A stretch of 64,000 bases of DNA from assembly GCA_039822785.1 (NCBI GenBank), contig JBCBMO010000002.1, positions 62,001 through 126,000 of the forward strand. The letters are read 5' to 3'. The notes under the pieces were generated by a model. It saw only the letters and a list, made by a program, of their open reading frames with translations, ran no database searches and was not told where the DNA came from. A program made the position numbers and the translations under genes. Shown here piece by piece: positions 1 to 8,759 of the stretch (within the stretch, counting starts at the first letter, position 1; each line of letters starts with the position of its first letter). The stretch is from Thermohalobaculum sp039822785. Lineage in GTDB: Bacteria; Pseudomonadota; Alphaproteobacteria; Rhodobacterales; Rhodobacteraceae.

Positions 1-885
1 TTCTCCGGCGCCATCGCCGCAGGCGGGACGTTGGGCATTATGATCCCACCGTCAATCAACCTGATCGTTTATGGCTTCCTGACCCAGACCTCGATCCCGC
101 AGCTCTTTCTCGCGGGTCTTGTTCCGGGCATCGCACTGGCCCTGGGCTTTATGGCGATCACGGCGATGATCTGCATTTTTCGGCCGTCGCTTGGCGGGAA
201 CCGCCGCAGCTTCCCCTTGCCGGAAATGCTCCGCGCGCTGTTACAACTTGTCCCGATTATGCTTCTGTTCACAATCATTATCGGGACAATTTACCAAGGC
301 TGGGCCACACCCACCGAAGCCGCCGCCGTGGGCGTCGCGGGCGCCATCCTGATCGCGGCTCTCTTCGGAGGGGTCAGCGTCGGAATGTTCGCCGAAAGCA
401 TCCTTGGCACGGTCAAGATCACCTCTATGATCATGCTGGTCGTGATCGGCGCATCCTTCCTCAACTTCACTCTCGCCTCTGCCGGGCTCGGGAGTGAATT
501 GCAGGCCCTTCTCGACGGCATGGGGCTTTCGCCCATGGGCCTGATCTTCGTGGTTGTGCTGATCTATATCGTTCTCGGTTTCTTTATCGAGACGCTGTCG
601 CTGATGGTTGTCACGATCCCGATAATTGTTCCGCTTGTGGTCGCGCAGGGCTTTGACCCGATCTGGTTCGGGATTCTGATGATCGTGCTGATCGAGATGG
701 CCCTGATCACGCCGCCGGTGGGGCTGAACCTCTATGTGGTACAGGGCGCGCGCAAGTCCGGAAACATGGGCGAGGTGATGGTCGGTGCCATTCCGTATGT
801 GATCGCGATGCTGATCATGGTCGCGCTCCTGATCGCCTTCCCATCGATTGCGCTCTACCTGCCGTCGGTTCTGTCGGGGAGCTAG
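1..885 (+). CDS. TRAP transporter large permease (DctM family), 5'-truncated by window edge
   Basis: C-terminal part of the large membrane subunit of a tripartite ATP-independent periplasmic transporter, which imports organic acids using an ion gradient. The reading frame is open from base 1; the first codons read FSGAIAAGGTLGIMIPPS, the conserved DctM loop, so the gene began before the window and an internal TTG or ATG is not the start. About seven hydrophobic segments follow, with the family-typical stretch LITPPVGLNLYVVQG near residue 235. It stops TAG 3 bp before the DUF2848 gene, so the two are probably co-transcribed. Substrate is not visible; linkage to PxpBC suggests 5-oxoproline or a related acid (inference). 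Confidence 0.93.
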   Translation, partial: FSGAIAAGGTLGIMIPPSINLIVYGFLTQTSIPQLFLAGLVPGIALALGFMAITAMICIFRPSLGGNRRSFPLPEMLRALLQLVPIMLLFTIIIGTIYQGWATPTEAAAVGVAGAILIAALFGGVSVGMFAESILGTVKITSMIMLVVIGASFLNFTLASAGLGSELQALLDGMGLSPMGLIFVVVLIYIVLGFFIETLSLMVVTIPIIVPLVVAQGFDPIWFGILMIVLIEMALITPPVGLNLYVVQGARKSGNMGEVMVGAIPYVIAMLIMVALLIAFPSIALYLPSVLSGS

Positions 886-888
886 ACA

Positions 889-1542
889 ATGCGCTTTGCC
901 ACTCCAGACGGTGCGCTCGAGGCCGCCATCTCCCATGTCACGATCGCGGGCTGGACAGGGCGGGACCGTGCGGCAGTGGACCATCACATTGCAGAGCTTG
1001 CAGCCATCGGCGTCGCAGCCCCCTCGGAGGTTCCGCTCTACTACCGCGTGTCGGACAGCCTGCTCACGCAGGCCACGACCATTCAGGTGATGGGCCACGA
1101 GACCTCCGGTGAAGTCGAGCCCTTGGTGATCCGGACCGGTGGACGGCTCTATCTCGGGCTCGCGTCCGATCACACCGACCGTGCGATTGAGGTCTCCTCC
1201 GTCGCGGCCTCGAAACAGATTTGCGCCAAGCCGGTGGCCCGAGCGATCTGGCCTTGGGAAGAGGTCGAAGGTCACCTCGATACACTCGAGCTGACGACCG
1301 AGATCAAGGAAGCGGGCGCTTGGGTGCCCTACCAAGCAGGGTCACTTGCCGCGATCCGCCCCCTACCGGATCTGATTTCCGGCGCAGCGCTGACCGCTTC
1401 GGCAGCCATGCTCTGCGGCACCCTGCCCGCAAATGACGGGGTCCGTCCGGCGGATGCCTATCGTATGGCATTGACCGATCCTGTGCTGGGCCGGACGATC
1501 GCGCTGGAGTACGCAGTCGCGACCCTTCCCGTGGTAAGTTGA
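889..1542 (+). CDS. DUF2848 family protein
   Basis: A 217-residue soluble protein resembling the DUF2848 family, a group of unknown function often found beside TRAP transporters and fumarylacetoacetate-hydrolase-like or oxoprolinase genes. Family-like stretches include PLYYRVSDSLLT near residue 45, GHETSGEVEPL near residue 68 and LGLASDHTDR near residue 90. No signal peptide or membrane segment is visible. It starts ATG 3 bp after the TRAP permease and its TGA overlaps the TTG start of pxpB by 4 bp, which indicates translational coupling and a common metabolic role. Catalytic function is unknown; a hydrolase or isomerase acting on the imported substrate is only a guess. Confidence 0.85.
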   Translation: MRFATPDGALEAAISHVTIAGWTGRDRAAVDHHIAELAAIGVAAPSEVPLYYRVSDSLLTQATTIQVMGHETSGEVEPLVIRTGGRLYLGLASDHTDRAIEVSSVAASKQICAKPVARAIWPWEEVEGHLDTLELTTEIKEAGAWVPYQAGSLAAIRPLPDLISGAALTASAAMLCGTLPANDGVRPADAYRMALTDPVLGRTIALEYAVATLPVVS

Positions 1543-2225
1543 CGGTCGTTCTATTGGACGAGGCAGCCGTACAAGACACCTATTGGCCCCGGGTCCGCAC
1601 GGCGGTGGTCGACGGGTTCGTGATAAGCTTCGGCGATCGCCTGACCGAGTCCGCCAACCGAGCTGCTCTGGCCTTTCGGAGTGCAGTCGACATGGCTGAT
1701 CTGATGGGTGTCGAAGAAACCTCGACATCGCTTGTTTCTGCCTATGTTCGCGTCGATCCGCTCGGGATAGACCACGCCGAGATCAGAAGCGCGCTGGACG
1801 CCTTGCTCAAGGAGCGCGACTGGTACAGTGCCGCCCTACCAGACGGGCGGAGGCTCTGGCGCGTGCCGACGGCCTTTGGGGGCGATGCCGCCCCGCAACT
1901 GGCAGAGATGGCCGCCGCGGCACGCCTGAGCGAAGCAGAGGCCATTCAGTCCATCTGCGGACAGCAGGTCCGCGTCCAGACCATCGGATTTGCCCCGGGC
2001 GGCCTCTGCGTGGCGATCCGGCAACTGGTGCTTTTTCCCGTCGCGACCCCGACCGGATGGCGCCAGATCGGCCAGACCGCCCTTCGGCTTTTCCAACCGG
2101 AACAGAGCACGCCCTGTCTTTTGCGGCCCGGGGACGAGGTGCGCTTTGATGCCGTTTCAGCCGACATCTTGGCTGTGTTGCGTGACGTCCCCAATGGCGG
2201 CGCAACAAGCGAGCCCCTGTCGTGA
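1539..2225 (+). CDS. pxpB: 5-oxoprolinase-type subunit PxpB (allophanate hydrolase subunit 1 / KipI-like)
   Basis: A 228-residue protein of the PxpB/KipI/AHS1 family. With PxpC and PxpA such proteins form the bacterial ATP-dependent 5-oxoprolinase that opens pyroglutamate to glutamate. Recognisable parts are RRLWRVPTAFGGD near residue 105, an IGFAPGG block near residue 150, TPTGWRQIGQT near residue 175 and a C-terminal LLRPGDEVRF. The start is TTG overlapping the previous stop (TTGA); no ATG gives the full N terminus. The gene overlaps pxpC by 4 bp (GTGA). PxpA is not in the window and could lie outside it. The N-terminal third is less typical than the C-terminal part. Confidence 0.85.
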   Translation: MTVVLLDEAAVQDTYWPRVRTAVVDGFVISFGDRLTESANRAALAFRSAVDMADLMGVEETSTSLVSAYVRVDPLGIDHAEIRSALDALLKERDWYSAALPDGRRLWRVPTAFGGDAAPQLAEMAAAARLSEAEAIQSICGQQVRVQTIGFAPGGLCVAIRQLVLFPVATPTGWRQIGQTALRLFQPEQSTPCLLRPGDEVRFDAVSADILAVLRDVPNGGATSEPLS

Positions 2226-3238
2226 GCCGCGCCTTGCTGATCCACGACTGTCCGCCGGGGATGACGATCCAGGACCTCGGCCGTCCGGGATACCTCGCAT
2301 ACGGACTGTCGCGCGGAGGCGCAGCAGATCGCCTTGCCATCGCGGAGGGCGCCGCGCTTCTGGGTCAACCGGACATGGCGGCTGCGGTGGAAATGGCGGG
2401 AACGGGCGGCACCTTTGAAGCCACGGAGGATATCCGCGTCGCGCTGACTGGGGCGCCGATGCTTGCGCAGATCGACGGGACCAATATCGCGTGGAATGCG
2501 AGCCATGCCCTTCCAAAAGGCGCACGCCTGTCAATCGGCGCGGCAACCAGCGGGACCTATGGCTACCTGCATGTTGGCGGTGGTATTGAGGCACCGCTTC
2601 TGCTGGGTGCGCGCGGGGCGCACCTTGCAGCGGTTATCGGAGCGCGCCTTTCAAGAGGGGACCGGCTGGCTGTGGGCGTCGACCCCGGCACATCGACTGG
2701 GGTCAAAGTCGACGCAATGCCGCGCTTTGATGGCGGACCAGTCCGCATCTTGCCCAGCTTTCAAACATCGTTTTTCGCCCCGGCCGAGATCGGCCGGTTC
2801 GAAGCAAGCACGTTCCGACGAGACTCGCGCGGCAATCGGATGGGCGTGAAGCTCTTGTCGGACGGCCCGGGCTTTCAAAGCGCCGCGAGATTGAGCGTTC
2901 TGTCCGAGGTCATCGTGCCCGGCGACATCCAGATCACCGGAGATGGCACGCCCTTCGTCCTGCTCGCAGAATGCCGGACCACCGGAGGGTATCCCCGCAT
3001 TGGCTCGGTCCTGCCGGTCGACCTGCCAATCGTCGCGCAAGCACCGCCGGGCACCGCCTTTCAGTTTCAATACGTTTCGCTCGAAGAAGCCGTGGCCATT
3101 GAACGTGACGCGAGCCAACGAAATCAGACCCTTGGGCAAAGCCTGTCATCTCTCGTGCGCGACCCGCGCACGATGCCTGATCTGTTGTCTTTCAACCTGA
3201 TCGGCGGCGTCGTCGCCGGCGCGGAGGATTTGGAGTAA
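2222..3238 (+). CDS. pxpC: 5-oxoprolinase-type subunit PxpC (biotin-dependent carboxyltransferase family / AHS2)
   Basis: A 338-residue AHS2/PxpC family protein, partner of PxpB in 5-oxoproline hydrolysis. The N terminus carries the family signature DCPPGMTIQDLGRPGYLAYG followed by SRGGAADRLA; a second conserved block near residue 200 reads RRDSRGNRMGVKL, and GYPRIGSVLPVDLP near residue 258 is typical. Length fits the family. The GTG start overlaps the TGA of pxpB. It is the last gene of the TRAP-DUF2848-pxpBC operon; a GC hairpin begins at its stop codon. Confidence 0.9.
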   Translation: MSRALLIHDCPPGMTIQDLGRPGYLAYGLSRGGAADRLAIAEGAALLGQPDMAAAVEMAGTGGTFEATEDIRVALTGAPMLAQIDGTNIAWNASHALPKGARLSIGAATSGTYGYLHVGGGIEAPLLLGARGAHLAAVIGARLSRGDRLAVGVDPGTSTGVKVDAMPRFDGGPVRILPSFQTSFFAPAEIGRFEASTFRRDSRGNRMGVKLLSDGPGFQSAARLSVLSEVIVPGDIQITGDGTPFVLLAECRTTGGYPRIGSVLPVDLPIVAQAPPGTAFQFQYVSLEEAVAIERDASQRNQTLGQSLSSLVRDPRTMPDLLSFNLIGGVVAGAEDLE

Positions 3239-3239
3239 G

Positions 3240-3259
3240 CTGCGGCATCGCGACCGCAG
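3240..3259 (+). terminator. candidate hairpin terminator after pxpC
   Basis: CTGCGG (3240-3245), an 8-nt loop and CCGCAG (3254-3259) form a 6-bp GC stem starting inside the 3' end of pxpC. There is no long T run after it, so it may be a weak or Rho-assisted stop. Confidence 0.4.
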
Positions 3260-3699
3260 ACTCTCTCACCTAACGTTGGCGCAGCGAACGCCCGGTTTGG
3301 ATCGCGGCCGATTTCACGGCTCTGAATGACCGCTTCTGGAAAACCGCGCTGCACTGCCGCGTCTGGCTCTTCGACTTTGCCCACGCGCGGGTTCAAATTT
3401 CGCCGCATCAGCATAGGGCGGCTTCGTCCGCAGAGCTTCCATGCTCTGTGTTGCGACGCTGCGCTTTGCGCGACTGGCAGCCAGACTGGGCGGCGACGGC
3501 GAGATCAGCACCCGTGCTGGACGTCTGGAAGCGGCGGAACACCTTCGGTGGCTGCGCGTCGGTGTCGGCGTCTTCTAGATCGACGTTCGCCTCGCCCTGG
3601 GTGCGGATGCTGCTTGGCATCGCCAAGAGGGGACAAAGCTGTCTGCGTGCCCTTACCGTGCATGCGTCCTGTCGGTGATGATGGATCTCGACCGATCGA
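3260..3699. other. intergenic stretch without a supported gene
   Basis: About 440 bp. Open frames here have low-complexity, Arg/Ser/Cys-rich translations with no domain, plausible start or neighbour context. It lies between the PxpBC operon and an IS3 relic and may be decayed mobile DNA, but I recognise nothing in it. Confidence 0.5.
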
Positions 3700-4003
3700 A
3701 GGACAGTCTTTGCGGTTGGGTGAGGACTGTCCCTGGCACACGGGCTGCTTGCGCTTCATCCTCGCGCCACTTCCACCGCCGGACCTTTGCCATGCTCATC
3801 CCGGCGTCGACGTCTTCCCGCGATGGAACCTGGCGTCCTAAATCTCCGTCTCGGCAACGATCGATCCGCTGGATCGGTGGTTTGACGCCTCAACAGCGGC
3901 AGCGCCAAGGCTCTCTGCTCGTCGTTTAACTGTCTCGACCGCATCCTGGGCATGCCTCCCTTTCAGGATCATGCGCAAAGTCGCCCACGCCAATCGGATT
4001 AGG
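3700..4003 (-). pseudogene. decayed IS3-family OrfA relic
   Basis: Read on the minus strand, this starts MPRMRSRQLNDEQRALAL, which lines up with MPRMPKKRFTDEQIAFAL of the better-preserved OrfA at 8760-9011. Further down, short nucleotide blocks still match (for example GACGCCAGGTTCCATCGC against GACGCCACGTTCTATCGC), but stops and shifts are frequent. Upstream of the start, CATGATCCTGA and AATCCGAT match the leader of the 9-kb copy. It is therefore an old copy of the same element in the same orientation, abutting the 3' end of the effector gene. Confidence 0.7.
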
Positions 4004-7000
4004 TCAGCTCCTGCGCGAGGTTGACGAAGCCGCCCGCCGCTGTCGACTGGAGGACGAGGAAAGCGTTGCGTGTGATCTGGTTCTGGCCTTGCGTCAAATC
4101 GACGATCGGGTTGTTCGGATCGGGACCGTCGAGCACCTTGGCCTTCGCATTGTTCAGCGCCTGCTCGACATCCGCACCGCCGTCGATGGCCTGATTGATG
4201 GCATCACTTAGCACCTCGGCGTCAGTGGTCTTGAGCTTGCTATCGGCGTCGAACTGATCCGGCACGATTTCCTTCAGGAACTCCGTCACGAGCGCCGTGA
4301 CATGTTCCGCTTGCTGCATGCCGTTTCGGTAGACGTCGCGCACAGCCTCGACCTCTGCCTTGGTTTCAGCGTCGAGCTTAGGGTTGTCAGCGAGGTACTT
4401 TTCGGCCCGGTCCACATAGGATTTCTGGAACAGGCCGACACCCTCATCCTTTTTGGCACCGCACATCCAGGCCGCCACGTTGCCCAACATCGTCTTCTGG
4501 TTAGCCCTGGCATTCTGCGGATCGACGGCGTTGTTGAAGACGTCACCCAGCGATTGAAAACCCGGTTGACCTGCGGCCTGCTGCGCTAGGTGCCCGGTGT
4601 TCCAGGTCATGTCTTCCGGCTGCCCGAACTGCTGGAAGGTCTCGGTCGAGACCGCGTAGTTGGTATAGCCGTTCATCTGGTTGGACATCTTGGCCTGCAT
4701 GCGGTCCCCGGACAGGTGGCGCACCGTCCCATACTGATCGATGTAGGCGTTCATGCCGGTATGGTGCTTCTCCTCCGATCCGGTAGGAATGTCGAAGCAG
4801 AACTTCGGGGAACCGAGTACGCTCCCCATGCCGGGGCGCACCAGCTTACTGTTCCACCTACCGTTGCCAAAGACGTGAGAGAGGCCGAGAATGCCCGCCT
4901 CCTCGATCCCCTTCATGACGCTCTGAGACAGACCACTCGAAACACCAGTCGTGTCGCGCCCGTCGCGGCGGCTGACCGCTGTGTAGTACTCGTCCTTGTG
5001 CAGAGCGTTGAGGCCCGCTTTAGCAAACATCGCGCCGGGACCGAGGTAATCCGTGTCATCGCCCATGAAGATCTTCGGCGCATTCTGACCCATCGCCGTG
5101 TCCTTGATCTTCTGCACGACGTTCTGGGGCGTGATGGTCGCGAGCGCGTCTTCGACGGTCTGTCCGTCTGCGCGGTTCATAATGGCATCACGGATGACCG
5201 GACCGAGGAGGAACGCCATGTTCCTCGCGCCGCCATAGCCCGCGTTGTTCTGGCCTGTGGTGTCGAACATCTTCTCGATTGGACTGCCCGCAATGATCCG
5301 GTGCACGTCCTGCATCGAAACATGCACGATGTTCAGCCCGTGGCTCTCGCCGTACTTGGTGTTGAGGCCATTCAGATAGGCGTCGTTCTTGTTCCACTTC
5401 GCGACCCTAGCGTCGTTCCCGCCGTCACCATCGGTCTGATCGATGATGATGATTGGGTTATTGGCCAGCGAGAAGTCGGCGTCCTTCGTCCGGATCGCGT
5501 CAGTGAGCGCGACCATGTCCTGCACCATCGAGTCGATATGGTGGAACTGCTCCAGGTCCTTCCCGTAGGTCGGCATGATCGGAGAGAAGTTCTCAAGACC
5601 GGGCTTGTACTTGGCGGGATCGTCCTGTGCCTCGACCTGGAACTTCATCTGCCGCAACGCGTCGGTAGCGTCGCGGAAAATGCGCGGGAAGCTCTGATGA
5701 TCGGCCGCCGCCGTTGAGCTTTGGAGCCGCTGAACGCCCTCAAGCCCGAACCGCTCGATCAGCGCCTTCGTCTTGGTGTCGTCCATCACGAACTTGCCAT
5801 CTGCCCCGTCCATCGTACCGCGCAGCGGCGTGAGGAGGGCGAGCTCTGCTTCAATTATCGGCACGCGGGACATGAGCGGTGGCGGGGGGCCGTTCCGCTC
5901 TGCCGTCAGCTTGTCGATACGCGTCGGGATCGCGGCGGCATCGAACTCCCGCAGGAAGTCGACGGCTTTCTGACGCTCGGCCTGCACCCCCGGTGAGTCC
6001 GGTTGCTTCGACAGGTGCTTGAGCCGCTCGATAGCTGCGTCGACGTTCTTCTCGATCCTGGTGTTCAAGAAGTTGGTGAGATCCGGCAGGCTTTCGTTGA
6101 GCGTGTCCTCTAGCTTCGTCTTGATCTCGCTGAGAGTAGAGCCGCTCTCCAGCTCTGTGATGAAGACCTTTGCATCGTAGGCGTGGGTGTTCAGGCCTTT
6201 CACGATACTGTCGAAGGCTTCCTTGTCTGCATCGCCTCCCATCTTGTCGCGGAACTCAGTGTAGTTGTCCCGAATGCACCTCAGGATGTGGACGTCACCT
6301 TCCCGTTTCTCGCCCGCGGCATGACCGATCACCCGCAGCAGGTCGTGCTTGGGCAGGCTGTCGAGGACGGACTTCAGCTCCGCATCGCTGCGCTCGGGGA
6401 TCGCGGCAAAGCGGCTGATCATGTCGGCGGTGAAGGTCTGCTGCCAGCCTTTCTTGGCCGTCGGCAGGTCTTTGGGGAAGTCGTGGATCGTCATCTGGAA
6501 GGCGACATGTGCCGCGAAGGCGTCGCAGGTCTCTCCGCTGACACCCTGTTCCTGGAGGTAGGCAACCACGTCGTTGAAGAGCGCCGACGCCGTGCCGGTT
6601 GGGTCCCGCCAATCGAGCGTGAGTGTGACGAAGGCATAGTTGAGCTCGGCCTTGTACTCCTTGAAGAGCGCCGTGGCGAACTGCTGGTCGTTTCCGGTAG
6701 CCTCGGTCATTGCCTCATGCATGAGCCCGGTTAGCTCCCGAGAGCCCGCGAGATCGGCCTCGATCAGCGCGCGGCGGTCTTCCGGCTTCAGGAACATCAC
6801 TGCACACAGCACGTCTAACTTCGTCGTCGCCGTATTGTCGTTGCGTGCATGGCTGACCAGCGCGGCGAGCGTCATGTAAGACTCGCGCATGCCCTTGCCG
6901 CCCGCACTAAAGTTGCCGCCACCGGTATAGTCCTTGGTGATCGCTGTATGCAGGGCCTCGGCAAGCTTCACGCTCCGCACGTCGGCTTGGGTCGGGTTCT

Positions 7001-7424
7001 TCTCAGCAACCTTATCGAAGCTGTCGCGCAGGCTGATCACGCGGCGTTGCTGTCGCCCGGCGTTCCAGGACTTCGAGTCCTTGGCAGCGTAGCCGTCGAT
7101 CTGACTGGTCCATTCCTTTGGCAGTCTCTTACCGGCCATCGGCTTGGCCGCATTCTCATCGACCGCCGCTTTGTTGTTGCTAAAAGGGCTCGCCGTGTCC
7201 TCCGCATCACCAGCGGGCTGGGCGGCAGTGCCCTGAACTGAATTTAGCCCAACGAGGTCCTGCTGGTTCCCAATGACCTGACCGGTTGCCGCTAGGTTAC
7301 CCGATAGGTTGGTCTGCGCCTGCCCATTGATCAGGCCGGTGCCGGGCGCGTTGTCCGCCGGCGAAGGCTCGTTAGGCAGGGTTGTCGGGCCGATGACGCC
7401 AGTGCGGATCGTAGTGTCGGTCAT
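3999..7424 (-). CDS. large putative type III secreted effector with GT-A-like glycosyltransferase core
   Basis: A 1141-residue soluble protein without signal peptide or membrane segments. Residues 1-100 are polar and rich in Thr, Asn, Gly and Pro, like a type III export and chaperone-binding region. Residues 130-620 are mostly helical. Residues 655-940 look like a GT-A glycosyltransferase: IIIIDQTDGDGG (658-669), NNAGYGGARNMAFLLG (726-741) in the GxxARN position of GT2-like enzymes, and a DxD-like FMGDDTDYLGPG (786-797). The start ATG at 7424 has GGAGG upstream and lies 18 bp after a CesT-type chaperone gene, the usual effector arrangement. What is seen: motifs and linkage. What is inferred: secretion into a host and sugar transfer. 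No secretion apparatus gene is in the window. Sugar donor and target are unknown. The C terminus ends at the edge of an IS3 relic. Confidence 0.72.
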   Translation of the reverse strand: MTDTTIRTGVIGPTTLPNEPSPADNAPGTGLINGQAQTNLSGNLAATGQVIGNQQDLVGLNSVQGTAAQPAGDAEDTASPFSNNKAAVDENAAKPMAGKRLPKEWTSQIDGYAAKDSKSWNAGRQQRRVISLRDSFDKVAEKNPTQADVRSVKLAEALHTAITKDYTGGGNFSAGGKGMRESYMTLAALVSHARNDNTATTKLDVLCAVMFLKPEDRRALIEADLAGSRELTGLMHEAMTEATGNDQQFATALFKEYKAELNYAFVTLTLDWRDPTGTASALFNDVVAYLQEQGVSGETCDAFAAHVAFQMTIHDFPKDLPTAKKGWQQTFTADMISRFAAIPERSDAELKSVLDSLPKHDLLRVIGHAAGEKREGDVHILRCIRDNYTEFRDKMGGDADKEAFDSIVKGLNTHAYDAKVFITELESGSTLSEIKTKLEDTLNESLPDLTNFLNTRIEKNVDAAIERLKHLSKQPDSPGVQAERQKAVDFLREFDAAAIPTRIDKLTAERNGPPPPLMSRVPIIEAELALLTPLRGTMDGADGKFVMDDTKTKALIERFGLEGVQRLQSSTAAADHQSFPRIFRDATDALRQMKFQVEAQDDPAKYKPGLENFSPIMPTYGKDLEQFHHIDSMVQDMVALTDAIRTKDADFSLANNPIIIIDQTDGDGGNDARVAKWNKNDAYLNGLNTKYGESHGLNIVHVSMQDVHRIIAGSPIEKMFDTTGQNNAGYGGARNMAFLLGPVIRDAIMNRADGQTVEDALATITPQNVVQKIKDTAMGQNAPKIFMGDDTDYLGPGAMFAKAGLNALHKDEYYTAVSRRDGRDTTGVSSGLSQSVMKGIEEAGILGLSHVFGNGRWNSKLVRPGMGSVLGSPKFCFDIPTGSEEKHHTGMNAYIDQYGTVRHLSGDRMQAKMSNQMNGYTNYAVSTETFQQFGQPEDMTWNTGHLAQQAAGQPGFQSLGDVFNNAVDPQNARANQKTMLGNVAAWMCGAKKDEGVGLFQKSYVDRAEKYLADNPKLDAETKAEVEAVRDVYRNGMQQAEHVTALVTEFLKEIVPDQFDADSKLKTTDAEVLSDAINQAIDGGADVEQALNNAKAKVLDGPDPNNPIVDLTQGQNQITRNAFLVLQSTAAGGFVNLAQELT

Positions 7425-7442
7425 CGTCTCACCCTCCAGGTG

Positions 7443-7919
7443 CTAGACGCGGATGAACGCAGCATCATGCGGTGGTTCTTCCGCAAAGGCGGGTTCGCTG
7501 TCCGCCGTCGTGTCGGACGCCATGGCGATATGCTCGTCAAAGGCGGCGCGCGCTTCCTGGACGACCAGGATGAAGCCGCCAACCATCGTCCTGAAGGATC
7601 TCGCGTCCAACTCGTCGAGCCGGCGCATGAGCTGTAGTTCTGGACGATCATTCGCGCTCGGATCGATCGAGACCGCCGCCCCCCTTGTGCGATCCAAGTC
7701 ATGGGCGTACAGCAGCGCGAAGCGATGCAGGGCGGACGCGTTCTCGACCGGTGAATCGAGAAGCGGCGCGGTTAGAAGGACGGCATCGGCCCGCGCAAGC
7801 CAGGCGATCTCGACGCTAAAGCCACCATCGCACGTCAGTGTGCAGCGCCCTCCGTCATCCAGTTTCAGCGCCAAGCCGAGTGTTCTACCCATCTCGATAA
7901 GATAAGCGTCGACCGTCAT
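7443..7919 (-). CDS. CesT/Tir-type type III secretion chaperone
   Basis: A 158-residue acidic protein with the layout of class I type III secretion chaperones: N-terminal helix DAYLIEMGRTLGLAL, a beta strand pair around CTLTCDGGFSVEIAWL, a hydrophobic strand ADAVLLTAPLLD, a helix ALHRFALLYAHDLDR, a strand GAAVSIDP, the ELQLMRRLDELDARSF block and a long C-terminal helix RTMVGGFILVVQEARAAF. Families of this fold are poorly conserved, so identification rests on the order of these elements plus position. ATG at 7919 is preceded by GGGGA. The gene is 18 bp upstream of the large putative effector and very likely encodes its dedicated chaperone. The last 25 residues are a loose acidic tail. Confidence 0.75.
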   Translation of the reverse strand: MTVDAYLIEMGRTLGLALKLDDGGRCTLTCDGGFSVEIAWLARADAVLLTAPLLDSPVENASALHRFALLYAHDLDRTRGAAVSIDPSANDRPELQLMRRLDELDARSFRTMVGGFILVVQEARAAFDEHIAMASDTTADSEPAFAEEPPHDAAFIRV

Positions 7920-7948
7920 GCCAATCCCCAGATGCCCCGTCTACACTA

Positions 7949-7971
7949 CAATAGCTATTTCAATAGCCATT
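7949..7971. promoter_or_regulatory. tandem 11-bp direct repeat upstream of the chaperone-effector operon
   Basis: CAATAGCTATT (7949-7959) and CAATAGCCATT (7961-7971) differ at one base and repeat with a 12-bp period. The first contains the palindrome AATAGCTATT. They lie 30-52 bp upstream of the chaperone ATG in an AT-rich patch, suitable for an operator or promoter. An origin from the adjacent IS end is also possible. Confidence 0.4.
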
Positions 7972-7989
7972 ACACGGTCTTTTCAGGGT

Positions 7990-8757
7990 GACCACCGTCA
8001 CACCACCAACGCGTTTGACATACTCGGCGGTGCGCTGTCCCCGAACCTGGGACCACCCGACGCCGGAATCTCCGAGCTTCTGCGCTGTCGACGAACTCGG
8101 ACGGGGTCAAGCCGCCGAGGGCCGAGTGGGGTCGGTTTCGGTTGTAGTCGATCCTCCATGCTTCGATGCGGACGCGGGCGTCACCCATGGAAAGGAACCA
8201 GGACGCGTTCAGGCACTCCTGGCGGAGCCGGCTGTTGAAGGCTTCGATGTACGCGTTGTCGCTCGGCTTTCCCGGCCGTGAGAAGTCCAGCTCAACCTTG
8301 TTGAGATATGCCCACTAGTCGAGCAGACGGCCCGCGAACTCGGGCCCGTAGCACATTTGGAAGCGGTCGGTTGAGGAGGCCATGGACGGCTGCGGAGCGC
8401 GAGGCACTCGCGGGTGAACTCGTCGAGGATGTTCAGCGTCCGATAGGCACGGCCATCTTCGGTGCGGTGGTGCACGAAGGCATACGCGGCGCAGCAGCAC
8501 ATGCAGACGCCGGTAGCCATAGCGCACCCGCGCTCCCGCCAACTGCTTCAATCGCTCTCGAAGTGGCGTTTGGGGCACGCGCCGAGACTGGTAGCGGTGT
8601 GACGATCGGTTGAAGCCCCCCGCCTCGACGGCCCTCCGTTCGCTTACACCGAAAGCAGCCTGAAACCAGCTCGCTACGGCACGGCGCGCAGAGGGCCTCA
8701 CCGTTCGCCAATGTCTCTCGGACCATTGGCGTTCCCTTGGCTCACTTTCGCAGGGCG
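7990..8757 (-). pseudogene. IS3-family transposase OrfB (DDE integrase), frameshifted and deleted
   Basis: Parts of an rve-type OrfB appear in different frames: GVSERRAVEAGG and VRYGYRRLHVLLRR (about 8500-8660), then YRTLNILDEFTRECLALRS (about 8400), then CYGPEFAGRLLD, KVELDFSRPGKPSDNAYIEAF and finally RIEAWRIDYNRNRPHSALGG near 8120. Segments between RRLHVLLRR and the catalytic core are missing and at least two frame changes are needed, so no active transposase can be made. Confidence 0.85.
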
Positions 8758-8759
8758 TC

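Noticed and set aside
4590..5717. A 375-codon plus-strand open frame opposite the putative effector
   Set aside because: It is a shadow of the minus-strand frame, which has a good ribosome site, motifs and chaperone linkage.
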